Positions 32,079 to 42,179 of a stretch of 64,000 nucleotides of DNA are shown one piece after another. The position numbers and the translations under genes are program-made. The stretch is from a bacterium HR11 (GTDB lineage: Bacteria; Acidobacteriota; HRBIN11). The notes below the pieces were generated by a model. That model was not told where the DNA came from. It made no database searches and was given only the letters and a program-made list of their open reading frames with translations. Within the stretch, counting starts at the first letter, position 1, and each line of letters starts with the position of its first letter. The stretch lies in assembly GCA_002898535.1 (NCBI GenBank), contig BEHN01000008.1, forward strand, positions 1 to 64,000, given 5' to 3'.

Positions 32079-33512
32079 ATGCGGCTGTACAACACGATGT
32101 CCCGCACGGTCGAGCCCCTTCAGACGCAGGAGCCCGGCGTCGTGCGGATGTACACGTGCGGCCCGACCGTCTACGACCGGGCCCACATCGGGAACTTCCG
32201 GACGTTCCTCTGCGAGGACCTCCTGCGGCGGTACCTCAAGTACCGGGGCTACCGGGTCATCCAGGTCATGAACATCACGGACGTCGACGACAAGACGATT
32301 CGGGGGGCCCAACAGGCGGGCCTGAGCCTCCGCGCTTACACGGACCGCTACATCCAGGCCTTCTTCGAAGACTACGACGCCCTCCGCCTCGAGCGGGTCG
32401 AGTACTACCCCCGGGCGACAGACCACATCCCCCAGATGGTCGCCCTGATCCAGCGGCTCGCCGAGAAGGGCCACGCTTACGAAAGCCAGGGCTCCTGGTA
32501 CTTTCGCATCGCCTCCTTCCCGGCGTACGGCCGGCTCTCCCGCTTGGACGCCCGGGCCATCATCGAGGGCTTTCGGGTCGAGACCGATGAGTACACGAAA
32601 GAGGACGTCCGGGACTTCGCCCTGTGGAAGGCCGCCAAGCCGGGTGAGCCCTTTTGGGAAACGCCCCTGGGGCCCGGCCGACCCGGCTGGCACATCGAGT
32701 GCTCGGCCATGTCGATGCACTACCTCGGCGAGACGCTGGACCTCCACGGCGGCGGCGTCGACCTCATCTTTCCCCATCATGAAAACGAAATCGCCCAGAG
32801 CGAAGCCGCCACGGGGAAGACCTTCGTCCGGCACTGGTTCCACTGCGAGCACCTCATCGTCGAGGGTCAGAAGATGTCCAAGTCCCTGGGCAACGTCCTG
32901 ACGGTCCGCCAGCTCCTGGACGAGGGCGTCGACCCCCTGGCCCTGCGGTACCTGTTGATGTCGGTCCACTACCGGAAGCCCCTGAACTTCACGCGGGAGT
33001 CCCTGCGGGCGGCCCACGAGGCGGTCCAGCGCCTTCACAGCGTCCGCCGCCGTCTCGAGACGGAGCCCCATCGGACCGACGACCGGGTCGACGTCGAGGC
33101 CCACCTGGCCGGCCTGACGCAGGCCTTCGAGACGTCCCTGGACGACGACCTCGGCATCGCCGAGGCCCTGGGCGCCCTGTTTCAGGCCGTCCGCCAGTGG
33201 AACGTCTGGCTCGACCGGGACGAGATCGGCCGCCCCGGCGCCCGGCGGGTCCTGGACTGGCTCGAGCGCATCGACGCCGTCCTGGGCATCGTCTACGTGC
33301 CGGAGGCCCAGATCGACGAGGAGATCGAGCGACTCATCCAGCTCCGCCACGAGGCCCGTCTACGCCGGGACTTCGCCACGGCCGACCGTATCCGGGAAAA
33401 CCTCCGGCAACGGGGCATCATCCTGGAAGACACCCGGACGGGCACCCGATGGCGGCGGCTGACGCCGGCCGAGATGGCCGTCGCCGACGGCTCGAGCCCC
33501 CGAGAGTCATGA
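32079..33512 (+). CDS. cysS: Cysteinyl-tRNA synthetase
   Basis: 477 residues, class I synthetase charging tRNA-Cys (the tRNA gene is at 24541). YTCGPTVYDRAHIGNFRTFL contains the zinc Cys and HIGN signature; HIECSAMSMHYLG, FPHHENEIAQSEA and KMSKSLGN are present. The C-terminal anticodon-binding helices look complete. Its TGA overlaps the ATG of tyrA. Confidence 0.95.
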   Translation: MRLYNTMSRTVEPLQTQEPGVVRMYTCGPTVYDRAHIGNFRTFLCEDLLRRYLKYRGYRVIQVMNITDVDDKTIRGAQQAGLSLRAYTDRYIQAFFEDYDALRLERVEYYPRATDHIPQMVALIQRLAEKGHAYESQGSWYFRIASFPAYGRLSRLDARAIIEGFRVETDEYTKEDVRDFALWKAAKPGEPFWETPLGPGRPGWHIECSAMSMHYLGETLDLHGGGVDLIFPHHENEIAQSEAATGKTFVRHWFHCEHLIVEGQKMSKSLGNVLTVRQLLDEGVDPLALRYLLMSVHYRKPLNFTRESLRAAHEAVQRLHSVRRRLETEPHRTDDRVDVEAHLAGLTQAFETSLDDDLGIAEALGALFQAVRQWNVWLDRDEIGRPGARRVLDWLERIDAVLGIVYVPEAQIDEEIERLIQLRHEARLRRDFATADRIRENLRQRGIILEDTRTGTRWRRLTPAEMAVADGSSPRES

Positions 33513-34675
33513 AGTCCGCCGACCGTCTACAGCGTTTCCGTCGGCAACTGGAGCGGATCGACCGCCGGATTCTCGACTGGCTCCAGCGGCGCTTCCATGT
33601 CCTGGAAGACCTGACCGAGTACAAACGGGCCGCGAACCTTCCAATCTTCCAGCCCGAACGGGAGCAGACTTACCGGGCGGCGATCCGCGCCCGCCTGCCG
33701 GCCGAGTACCGGGACCCCATCGACGCCGTCTTTGCGGCCATCATGCGGGAAGCTCGGCAGTTCGAGGAGCGGGTGCTCGTCCGGGGCATGACCCGGCCGA
33801 CGGAGGGGCCCTCGGTCGGCGAGTTTCCCTTCCGGCGGGTCGTCGTCGTCGGCCTGGGCCTGATCGGGGGCTCCATCGTCCGGGCCCTGCGGTCATACGC
33901 GCCCCGGAGCTGGATCGCCGGCGTCGACCGGGACGAGGCCGCCCGAGCCCAGGCCCGGCCTTACTTGGACGAGGTCGGAGCGGACGGGACGGCCTGGCTT
34001 TCGGACGTGGACCTCGTCGTCCTGGCCCTGCCGGTCCGTTCCATCGTGACGTGGCTGGAGACCTACGGCTCGCACGTGGCCCGCGGCTTGGTCCTGGACG
34101 TCGGAAGCGTCAAGACCGTCATCTGCGAGACGGGCTGGCGGACCGTCCGGTCCCCGGCCGTCTTCGTCGGGGGCCACCCGATGGCCGGGGCCGAGACGCC
34201 GGGATTCGCCGCCAGCCGGACGGACCTGTTTGTGGACCGGCCGTTCTTTCTATGCGTGCCGCCCGGGATGGAGGACGCCCAGGCGCTTCGCGACGACCTG
34301 GAGGCCCTGCTCCTGGCTCTCGGCGCCCGACCCCTCTACGTGACTCCGGCGGCCCATGACCGCCTCGTGACGTTCACCAGCCACATCTATCAGCTGGTCG
34401 CCAGCGCCCTGGCGGCATGGGTCTATGAAATGGCCTTGCAAGAGGACCTGGACCTCCGCCAGGGGGCCGGCCCGGGGATGTACTCGATGACGCGCCTGGC
34501 CGGAAGCTCTTACGAGCTGTGGCGGGACATCCTGACGATGAATCCCCAGGCCGTCGAGGCGTTTTCGGCCTGGGTCGAATGGCTTCACCGGCAAGGCCCG
34601 CCGTATGATTGGGAGGCCCTGTTCCGCCGGGCCCGCCAGGTCTATGAGGCCCTGTACGGGAGTCGGGGGGAATGA
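33509..34675 (+). CDS. tyrA: Fused chorismate mutase / prephenate dehydrogenase
   Basis: 388 residues. Residues 1-90 form an AroQ-type chorismate mutase (RRQLERIDRRILDWLQRR, then EYKRAANLPIFQPERE). From about residue 108 comes the dehydrogenase with VVVVGLGLIGGSIVRAL, LDVGSVKTVI, GGHPMAGAETPGF and SHIYQLVASALA. It converts chorismate through prephenate to hydroxyphenylpyruvate for tyrosine. No ACT domain follows. ATGA overlap with cysS. Confidence 0.92.
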   Translation: MKSADRLQRFRRQLERIDRRILDWLQRRFHVLEDLTEYKRAANLPIFQPEREQTYRAAIRARLPAEYRDPIDAVFAAIMREARQFEERVLVRGMTRPTEGPSVGEFPFRRVVVVGLGLIGGSIVRALRSYAPRSWIAGVDRDEAARAQARPYLDEVGADGTAWLSDVDLVVLALPVRSIVTWLETYGSHVARGLVLDVGSVKTVICETGWRTVRSPAVFVGGHPMAGAETPGFAASRTDLFVDRPFFLCVPPGMEDAQALRDDLEALLLALGARPLYVTPAAHDRLVTFTSHIYQLVASALAAWVYEMALQEDLDLRQGAGPGMYSMTRLAGSSYELWRDILTMNPQAVEAFSAWVEWLHRQGPPYDWEALFRRARQVYEALYGSRGE

Positions 34676-34680
34676 GTTCG

Positions 34681-34745
34681 GCCATTCGGGAATCCGGCAG
34701 TGCGGGAACGTGGCTGTCCCGTATCTCGCATCCCGCATCCCACCC
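34681..34745. repeat. GGGARTTC octamer and GGATACG heptamer remnants
   Basis: TTCGGCCATTCGGGAATCC followed by inverted GGGATGCG-type heptamers between tyrA and kdsB. Confidence 0.55.
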
Positions 34746-34763
34746 AGTGGATGAACCGGTACG

Positions 34764-35555
34764 ATGAGCGTCCTGGCCGTTATCCCGGCCCGTTACGGCT
34801 CGACCCGCCTGGAAGGCAAGCCCCTGGCCGAAATCGCCGGCCGCCCGATGATCTACCACGTCTACCGCCGGGTCCGAAGCGCCCGGTCCATCGAGCAGGT
34901 CATCGTGGCGACCGACGACGAGCGCATCCGCCAGGCCGTCGAGGCCTTCGGCGGTCGGGCCGTCCTGACCGCGCCGGACCATCCTTCGGGGACCGACCGG
35001 GTCGCCGAGGTCGCCCGGCTCCTGCCTTACGACATCATCGTCAACGTCCAGGCCGACGAGCCCCTCGTCCGCCCGGCCATGCTCGACCAACTCGTCGAGG
35101 CGATGGAGGCCGACCCGGCCTGCCCGATGGCGACCCTCGCCTGCGTCTTAGACGACCTGGACGAGCTGGACGACCCCAACGTCGTGAAGGTCGTCGTGCG
35201 GCCCGACGGGTACGCCCTTTACTTCTCCCGGTCGCCGATTCCCTTCCCGATGCACGCCAACCCGATGCACGCCCGGACCGTCCGGGAAATCGTCAGCTAC
35301 CGAAACGAGCTGATCCACCAGTTTTACAAGCACATCGGTATCTATGCCTACCGCCGGGACTTCCTGATCCGGTTCACCCAGTGGGAGCCGACGCCCCTGG
35401 AACGCATCGAGCGTCTCGAACAGCTCCGGGCCCTCGAGCACGGCGCCCCCATTCGCGTCGTCCTCACGCCCTACTCGACCATCGGCGTCGATACGCCGGC
35501 CGACCTCGAACGGGTCCGCCGCCTCTTTGAGACCCTCCCCGATGAAGAGGCATGA
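34764..35555 (+). CDS. kdsB: 3-deoxy-manno-octulosonate cytidylyltransferase
   Basis: 263 residues; activates KDO as CMP-KDO for lipopolysaccharide inner core. Motifs: VIPARYGSTRLEGKPLAEI, VATDDERI, HPSGTDRVAEV, NVQADEPLV and YFSRSPIPFP. C-terminal residues PLERIERLEQLRALEHG and VDTPADLERV are typical. It is good evidence for an LPS-bearing outer membrane. No other KDO gene is adjacent. Confidence 0.95.
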   Translation: MSVLAVIPARYGSTRLEGKPLAEIAGRPMIYHVYRRVRSARSIEQVIVATDDERIRQAVEAFGGRAVLTAPDHPSGTDRVAEVARLLPYDIIVNVQADEPLVRPAMLDQLVEAMEADPACPMATLACVLDDLDELDDPNVVKVVVRPDGYALYFSRSPIPFPMHANPMHARTVREIVSYRNELIHQFYKHIGIYAYRRDFLIRFTQWEPTPLERIERLEQLRALEHGAPIRVVLTPYSTIGVDTPADLERVRRLFETLPDEEA

Positions 35556-35558
35556 TAA

Positions 35559-36259
<701 letters not shown>

Positions 36260-36274
36260 ACGTAGGGTGCCTCC

Positions 36275-36305
36275 TGTTCGCTATTCGCCACTTGCTATCC
36301 CGTAT
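36275..36305. repeat. Inverted GRRTRGC/GGATACG heptamers
   Basis: CTGTTCGCTATTCGCCACTT and TGCTATCCCGTATC are consecutive 7-bp units in inverted orientation. Confidence 0.6.
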
Positions 36306-36306
36306 C

Positions 36307-36379
36307 TTTGAAAAATCGCGCTTCCCGGGCGGTGGGAAAGGTTGATTTGACACTACTTTCACGAACCGAAGGGCTCTCT
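36307..36379 (-). repeat. 73-bp dispersed repeat, copy 4 (minus orientation)
   Basis: Starts TTTGAAAAATCGCGCTTCCC and ends CGAACCGAAGGGCTCT. Confidence 0.8.
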
Positions 36380-36413
36380 GTCGAGAGAGCGGATTCTACT
36401 CAGAGGCAGTCGG

Positions 36414-38708
36414 ATGGAGCGGGTCCTCGAGCGTTTCCGTCGGGAGTTCCGGAGCGGCCTCGTGTGGATTCAGCACCTGCCGGCCCGGGAGGCCGTCTGG
36501 GCGGACTTCCCGCCGGACCTGGACGTCCGGCTCCGGCGGGTCCTGGAGGCGCAGGGGATCCGGCGGCTGTATGCCCACCAGGCCGAGGCCTGGCGGGCTG
36601 TCCGGGAAGGCCGGTCCGTCGTCATCGTCACGCCGACGGCCTCCGGGAAGACGCTCTGCTACAACCTGCCGGTCCTTCAGCGGATCCTTGAAAAGCCCCG
36701 GGCCCGGGCGATGTACCTGTTCCCGACGAAGGCCCTCGCCCAGGACCAGAAGGCCATCCTTCGGACGATGACCCAGGCCTTCGCCCCCGACTTAGAGATT
36801 CAGACCTACGACGGCGACACGCCCGAGGACCTGCGGGCCGTCATCCGGGAACGGGGCCAGATCGTCCTGACGAATCCCGACATGCTCCATACGGGCATCC
36901 TGCCCCATCACGTCAAGTGGGCGAAGCTATTTGAGAACCTCGAGTACGTCGTCATTGACGAGCTTCACGCTTACCGGGGCGTCTTCGGGAGTCACGTGGC
37001 CTTGGTCCTCCGGCGGCTCCAGCGGGTCTGTGAGTTCTACGGGTCCCGGCCTGTCTTCGTCACGACGTCGGCGACCATCGCCAACCCCGTCGAGCACGCC
37101 GAGCGTCTCCTCGGCGTCCCCGTCGTCTGCATCGACCGAAGCGGGGCACCCCAGGGCGAGCGCTACTTTGTCCTGTACAACCCGCCCGTCGTCGACCCGG
37201 CCCTCGGCCTCCGGCGGTCCTTCATCCAAGAGGCCTGCCGCATCGCCGAGTTCTTGATCCGGCACGACCTGCAGACCATCGTCTTCGCCCCGTCCCGGCT
37301 GTACACGGAGATCGCCCTGCGCTACCTCCAGGAGCGGCTCGCCCAGCGGCCCGACCAGCGAGACCGCGTGCGGGGCTACCGGGGCGGCTACCTGCCCCGG
37401 ACCCGCCGGGCCATCGAGATGGCCCTTCGAGCCGGCGAGGTCCTCGGCGTCGTCAGCACCAATGCCCTCGAACTGGGCGTCGACATCGGGTCCCTGGACG
37501 CCTCCGTCCTGGCCTCCTATCCAGGGACGATGGCCAGCGTCTGGCAGCAGGCCGGTCGCGCCGGCCGTCGGGACCGGCCGGCTTTGCATGTATTCGTCGC
37601 CAGCAGTCGGGCCATCGACCAGTACCTCGTCACGCATCCCGACTACTTCTTCGGGCGGACGCCCGAGCAGGCCCTCATCGACCCCTGGAACCTGTTCATC
37701 TTCCTGGACCACCTGAAGTGTGCCGCCTTCGAGCTGGCCTTCCAGGACGACGAGACCTTCGCCGGCCAGGCCGTCGCCGAGTGGATGGAGCTCCTCGAGG
37801 AGGACGGCTGGGTCCATCGGGTCGGCCGCCGGTGGCACTGGATCGGGAGTTCCTTCCCGGCCGACGCCGTCAGCCTCCGGACCGTCACGTCGGACAACTT
37901 CGTCGTCGTAGACACGTCGGGCAAGCCCCGGGTCATCGCCGAGGTCGATTTCTCGAGCGCCCTGACGAGCATTCACCCGAAGGCCATCTACCTGTGCGAG
38001 GGCCAGACCTACTACGTCGACGAACTGGACTTTCAGGGTCGGAAGGCCTACGTCCGGCCCGTTCAGGTCGACTACTTCACGGACGCCATCCGGTACACCC
38101 ACGTGGACGTCCTGGACGTCCTCGATGAACGGACCGGTCGGGGCTGGCGCCTGGCCCACGGCGAGGTCAAGGTCCAGGAGCAGGTCGTCGGCTTCAAGAA
38201 GATCAAGTTCGGGACCCACGAGAACGTCGGGAGCGGGGAGCTGAGCCTGCCGGAGTACCAGATGCACACGGCGGCCTTCTGGCTGTCCTTTGAGCGGCCC
38301 TACTACGAGGCGTGGTCGCCCGACGCCGCCGTCCGGACGTCGGTCCTCCACGGCCTGGCCTATCTGCTCCACCAGATGGCGCCCCTCATCCTGATGGCCG
38401 ACGTCCGGGACCTGGCGACGGCGGCCTCGGAGCACGAGCCAAGCGCTGACGAGGTCCGGTCGGCCTTTGCGCCCCGGATTTACATCTACGAGGTTTACCC
38501 GGGCGGGGTCGGCCTGGCGCTGAATCTATTTCGGCGTGCCGAAGAGCTTTTCCGGCTGGCCCGAGACGTCGTCGAGCAGTGCGCCTGTGCGGCCGGGTGC
38601 CCGTCCTGCATCGGTCCCCGACCGGCCGTCGGGGCCGACGTCAAACGGCTCGTCCGGGCCGTCCTGGAGGGGCTGACGGCGGCCCCAACAGGGGCAGGAA
38701 TTTTGTGA
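36414..38708 (+). CDS. DEAD/DEAH-box helicase with C-terminal DUF1998 (MrfA-like)
   Basis: 764 residues. Walker A VTPTASGKT (residues 72-80), DEAH-type box DELHAYRGVFGSH, TSATIANP (motif III) and the second RecA domain with QAGRAGRRDRP (motif VI). The C-terminal DUF1998/MZB part has CACAAGCPSCIGP, the four-cysteine cluster of MrfA, a 3'-5' DNA helicase of mitomycin-type damage repair in Bacillus. Length and motif order fit MrfA/YprA. No nuclease partner (MrfB) is visible. Confidence 0.9.
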   Translation: MERVLERFRREFRSGLVWIQHLPAREAVWADFPPDLDVRLRRVLEAQGIRRLYAHQAEAWRAVREGRSVVIVTPTASGKTLCYNLPVLQRILEKPRARAMYLFPTKALAQDQKAILRTMTQAFAPDLEIQTYDGDTPEDLRAVIRERGQIVLTNPDMLHTGILPHHVKWAKLFENLEYVVIDELHAYRGVFGSHVALVLRRLQRVCEFYGSRPVFVTTSATIANPVEHAERLLGVPVVCIDRSGAPQGERYFVLYNPPVVDPALGLRRSFIQEACRIAEFLIRHDLQTIVFAPSRLYTEIALRYLQERLAQRPDQRDRVRGYRGGYLPRTRRAIEMALRAGEVLGVVSTNALELGVDIGSLDASVLASYPGTMASVWQQAGRAGRRDRPALHVFVASSRAIDQYLVTHPDYFFGRTPEQALIDPWNLFIFLDHLKCAAFELAFQDDETFAGQAVAEWMELLEEDGWVHRVGRRWHWIGSSFPADAVSLRTVTSDNFVVVDTSGKPRVIAEVDFSSALTSIHPKAIYLCEGQTYYVDELDFQGRKAYVRPVQVDYFTDAIRYTHVDVLDVLDERTGRGWRLAHGEVKVQEQVVGFKKIKFGTHENVGSGELSLPEYQMHTAAFWLSFERPYYEAWSPDAAVRTSVLHGLAYLLHQMAPLILMADVRDLATAASEHEPSADEVRSAFAPRIYIYEVYPGGVGLALNLFRRAEELFRLARDVVEQCACAAGCPSCIGPRPAVGADVKRLVRAVLEGLTAAPTGAGIL

Positions 38709-38733
38709 CCAGGCGCCTTCCGATCGCCTTCCT

Positions 38734-39849
38734 TTACAACCGCGCGGCGACCTCGTGGCGGCGCCAGTAGACGTTCAGGACGAGGCCGACCGAGCTCAGG
38801 CAAAACAGCAGGAAGGACCCCCCGTAGCTGACGAGGGGGAGCGGTAGGCCCGTCACGGGGAACCACCCGATGACCATCCCGGCATTGACCCCGAAGTGAA
38901 AGGTCCAGAAAGCCAGGACCAGGGCGATGATCATCTGGCCCGCCGGGTCGGGCGTCCGTCCGGCCAGGGTGAACCATCGGGCGAACAGGGCCATAAAGAG
39001 TAAGAACACGAGGACGATGCCGACGAAGCCCCACTCCTCCCCGAAGGAGGCCAGGACGAAGTCCGTATGCCGCGCAGGTACAAACCCCAGCTGGGCCTGT
39101 GACCCCTGGCGGAATCCCTTGCCCCAAAAGCCCCCGGAGCCAAGGGCGATCTTGGACTGAAGGACCTGATAGCCGGTCCCCCGGGGGTCGATGGCCTCGG
39201 ACTTCAAGAAGGTCACGACGCGGGCCTTCTGGTAGGGCTTCAACATGGACCACCCGACAGATACGGCCATCAGGCCGACCAGGCCCAGGACGAGCCAGTA
39301 TCGCAGGGGCATTCGAAGCAGAAACCACGTCACGGCCAGGGGGAAGAGAAACGTGAAGGCCGTCCCGAAGTCGGGCTGGAGGAGGATCAAGCCGACGGGG
39401 AGGGCGGCGACGGCCGAGGTCACGACGAGGTCGCGGAGGCGGAAGACGTGGCTACGGAGCCGTTCGGCGTGGCGACCCCCGTAAATGCGGGCCCACATCA
39501 GGATGACGGCCAGCTTGGCCACTTCCGAGGGCTGGAGTCGAAGGGGCCCGGTGGTCAGCCAGCTCTTGGACCCGGAGACGGTATGGCCCACGACCAGCGT
39601 CCCGACGAGCAGGGCCATTGAGCCGACATAGAGCGTCGGCGCCCAGGCCAGCCACTTTTCGTAGGATATCAGCCCAAAGGCGGTGCTGGCGAGGAGGCCC
39701 AGGCCGATGGCCAGGAGCTGACGGTATACGTACCGACCGCCCCGGGTATCGACGGTCGTGCTGTAGATCGTCGCCAGGCCGATGGCCAACAGGAGGACGA
39801 CGATCAGCCACGTGACGGGGTCAAAATCCATCCACCGAGAGAGCCGCAT
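38734..39849 (-). CDS. rodA: Rod-shape SEDS glycosyltransferase RodA
   Basis: 371 residues, about ten transmembrane helices, SEDS family peptidoglycan polymerase of the elongasome. LRLQPSEVAKLAVILMWARI, FGTAFTFLFPLAVTWFLL, SQAQLGFVPARHTDFVLASF and LPLVSYGGSFLLFCLSSVG are diagnostic (the Asp of HTDF is catalytic). The start at 39849 overlaps the mrdA end by 29 bp, the expected partner order. Confidence 0.95.
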   Translation of the reverse strand: MRLSRWMDFDPVTWLIVVLLLAIGLATIYSTTVDTRGGRYVYRQLLAIGLGLLASTAFGLISYEKWLAWAPTLYVGSMALLVGTLVVGHTVSGSKSWLTTGPLRLQPSEVAKLAVILMWARIYGGRHAERLRSHVFRLRDLVVTSAVAALPVGLILLQPDFGTAFTFLFPLAVTWFLLRMPLRYWLVLGLVGLMAVSVGWSMLKPYQKARVVTFLKSEAIDPRGTGYQVLQSKIALGSGGFWGKGFRQGSQAQLGFVPARHTDFVLASFGEEWGFVGIVLVFLLFMALFARWFTLAGRTPDPAGQMIIALVLAFWTFHFGVNAGMVIGWFPVTGLPLPLVSYGGSFLLFCLSSVGLVLNVYWRRHEVAARL

Positions 39850-41689
39850 GACTCGAACTCCGGGGCAGGCCGGCGGGGGTCGGGGGTCGGGGGAGGGACC
39901 GATAGCGTCGGAAGATCTCCCGGACCCGGGGGGCGGCGACTTCCCCGCCGTAGCCGCTGTGCTCCACGATGAGCGCAAAGGCCATCGGGTCGTCCGGCCA
40001 GTCGACCCAGCCGACGAACCAGGCGTGGGTCTTGTATTTCTCCAAGAGCTCTTTCGGGACCTTCTCGGCGTCGGACAGGAGCTCGACCGTCCCGGTCTTC
40101 CCGCAGATGGGCACGTCCGGGTCCCGGGCGGCCCGGGCCGTCCCGGCCCGGACGACCTCGCAGATGGCCTCGTGGAGAAAGTCCCAGACGGCCTCCGGGG
40201 CCCGAAGTCGATTGATGACCCGGGGTTCCCGGGACAGGACGACCCGGCCGTCGGGACTCTCGATGGCCTGAACGACGTAAGGCTGATACTGGACGCCCCG
40301 ATTCCAGACCATCGCCATCACGTTGGCCTGCTGGAGGGGCGTTGCCAGGAAGGGGCCCTGGCCGACGGCGACGGAGACGGTCTCGCCGGGATACCAGGGC
40401 TCGCGACGGACCTTTTCCTTCCAGAGGGTCGTCGGGACCAGACCGCCCTTCTCGAAGTACAGGTCGATGCCCGTGGGGACGCCGTAACCGAAGGCGGCGG
40501 CGTAGCGGGCGATGGCGTCGATGGGCGCCCGAGCGCCCAGGTGGTAGAAGTACACGTCGCAGGAGTGGACGATGGCCGCATGGAGGTCGACGACGCCGTG
40601 GCCGGATGGCTTCCAACACCGGAACACGTGATTGTACAGCCGGGCATATCCGGGACAGGCGACCGTATGGTCGGGCGTCGTCCATCCTTCCAGGAGGCCC
40701 GCCACGGCCATGACGACCTTGAAGGTACTCCCCGGCGGGTACAGGGCTTGAATCGCCCGATTCTGCAGGGGATGGGCCGGGTCTTCGACCAGACGCTTCC
40801 ACCGTTCGGGCCGGATGTAGGGTACGAACTCATTCGGGTCAAAGGACGGCGTGCTGACCATCGCCCGGACGGCGCCCGTACGGGGGTCCAGGGCCACAAA
40901 GGCGGCCGACACGTCTTGCAGGACCTCGTACGCGATCCGCTGAAGGTCCAGGTCGACCGATAGGACGAGGCGATTGCCGGGCCGAGGCGAACGGCGATAG
41001 TCCCTCAGCTCCTGGACCGGGATGTTCAGGCTGTTGACGACGTAGTAGGCCTGTCCGAACTCGCCCCGAAGGGCCGGCTCGTAGTAGCGTTCGATGCCCG
41101 TCTTGCCGACGATGGCATCGCCCGGATAGTCGGCATAGAGGGGCTGGGCCGGGTCTTCGGGGCCGATCCAGCCGACGTAACCCAGCAGGTGAGCCGTGAT
41201 GGGGCCGTAGGGATACGACCGGCTGGGCCGGGTCTGGAGGACGAGGTCCGGGAATCGCTCCCGGTAAAACTCAAAGCGGGCGATGTCGGCCGTGTTCAGG
41301 GGCCAGTTCAGCCGTTCCGGGTAGTAGGCCGACAGGCGCTGGACCCGGGCCATGAGGCTCGCCTGCTGGGCTTCCGGCCAGCCCAGGACCCGGAAGAGTT
41401 CGGGAAATACCCGGCGGGGGTCGGCTTGCGGCCGACGGGGCTCCCAAACTAAGACCGAGGTGATCCCCGTGTCAGCCAAGACGCGTTCGTGGCGGTCGAC
41501 GATCACGCCCCGCGGCGGATGGAGCCGGACGACCTGGACCCGATTCGAATCGGCCAGCCCCAGGTAATACGAGTGCTGGAGGACCTGGAGGCGCCAGAAG
41601 CCCAGGAGCAAGACCGACATCCCGACCAGGACCCCGGTCCGAAAGTGTCGGAGGGGCCGCTCAAACGGAGTGGGCTGAATAGGCTTCAT
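39821..41689 (-). CDS. mrdA: Penicillin-binding protein 2 (transpeptidase)
   Basis: 622 residues, class B PBP cross-linking lateral-wall peptidoglycan with RodA. One N-terminal membrane anchor (FRTGVLVGMSVLLLGFW), pedestal domain (HPPRGVIVDRHERVLADTG), then transpeptidase: active-site PPGSTFKVVMAV (S321), the SxN-equivalent HSCDVYFYHLG, and CGKTGTVEL. Overlaps mreD upstream and rodA downstream by 29 bp each. Confidence 0.95.
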   Translation of the reverse strand: MKPIQPTPFERPLRHFRTGVLVGMSVLLLGFWRLQVLQHSYYLGLADSNRVQVVRLHPPRGVIVDRHERVLADTGITSVLVWEPRRPQADPRRVFPELFRVLGWPEAQQASLMARVQRLSAYYPERLNWPLNTADIARFEFYRERFPDLVLQTRPSRSYPYGPITAHLLGYVGWIGPEDPAQPLYADYPGDAIVGKTGIERYYEPALRGEFGQAYYVVNSLNIPVQELRDYRRSPRPGNRLVLSVDLDLQRIAYEVLQDVSAAFVALDPRTGAVRAMVSTPSFDPNEFVPYIRPERWKRLVEDPAHPLQNRAIQALYPPGSTFKVVMAVAGLLEGWTTPDHTVACPGYARLYNHVFRCWKPSGHGVVDLHAAIVHSCDVYFYHLGARAPIDAIARYAAAFGYGVPTGIDLYFEKGGLVPTTLWKEKVRREPWYPGETVSVAVGQGPFLATPLQQANVMAMVWNRGVQYQPYVVQAIESPDGRVVLSREPRVINRLRAPEAVWDFLHEAICEVVRAGTARAARDPDVPICGKTGTVELLSDAEKVPKELLEKYKTHAWFVGWVDWPDDPMAFALIVEHSGYGGEVAAPRVREIFRRYRSLPRPPTPAGLPRSSSHAALSVDGF

Positions 41690-42179
41690 AATGCGCCCGC
41701 TCCCACCAGAAAAAGGCCAGCCGGACCCACAGGACGCTGACGGCCCCGTCGATGAGGGTCCATACGGGGTCCAGGCGGAAGGAGAGGCCCAGCAGACGGG
41801 TCAGGAGAAATAGGGACCCATACTGGAAGGCCAGCAGACAACTGAATCCCCCTACGGACCCTACCCAGGTCGGAAAGTTGAACAAGAAACGGAGATATGC
41901 GATCAACAGGGCCTCCGTGCCCCAAACCAGGCCGTAGAGGCCCAGGAGTTGGCCCATCAGGATGTCTTGCGCCAGGCCCCAGGCGGCGCCCAGCCAGAAG
42001 ATCACACCCGGTGCCACCCAGTGAGACTCGAAGACCAGCCAAGGCCGGATCAGGTCCACCTGGAGCCACGGGTGGAATCCCAGGGCCAGGGGGCCCACGC
42101 CGCCGTACCACAGCACACATAAGACCAACGCGACCCATCGAAGGAACGCGGGCCGCCAGACCCAGGCTTTCCATCTCAT
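41661..42179 (-). CDS. mreD: Rod shape-determining protein MreD
   Basis: 172 residues, five or six transmembrane helices (WVALVLCVLWYGGVGPLAL, FWLGAAWGLAQDILMGQLLG, VWGTEALLIAYLRFLF). GLAQDILMGQLLGLYGL is the best-conserved MreD block. ATG 42179 overlaps the mreC stop (ATGA). It links MreB/MreC to the PBP2-RodA pair. Confidence 0.88.
   Translation of the reverse strand: MRWKAWVWRPAFLRWVALVLCVLWYGGVGPLALGFHPWLQVDLIRPWLVFESHWVAPGVIFWLGAAWGLAQDILMGQLLGLYGLVWGTEALLIAYLRFLFNFPTWVGSVGGFSCLLAFQYGSLFLLTRLLGLSFRLDPVWTLIDGAVSVLWVRLAFFWWERAHYEAYSAHSV

Noticed and set aside
36340-36380. TTGACA-like hexamer in 73-bp repeats as an outward promoter
   Set aside because: At 17 bp downstream the repeat copies read GGGCT or CCGCT, with no AT-rich -10, and the hexamer is not conserved between copies.
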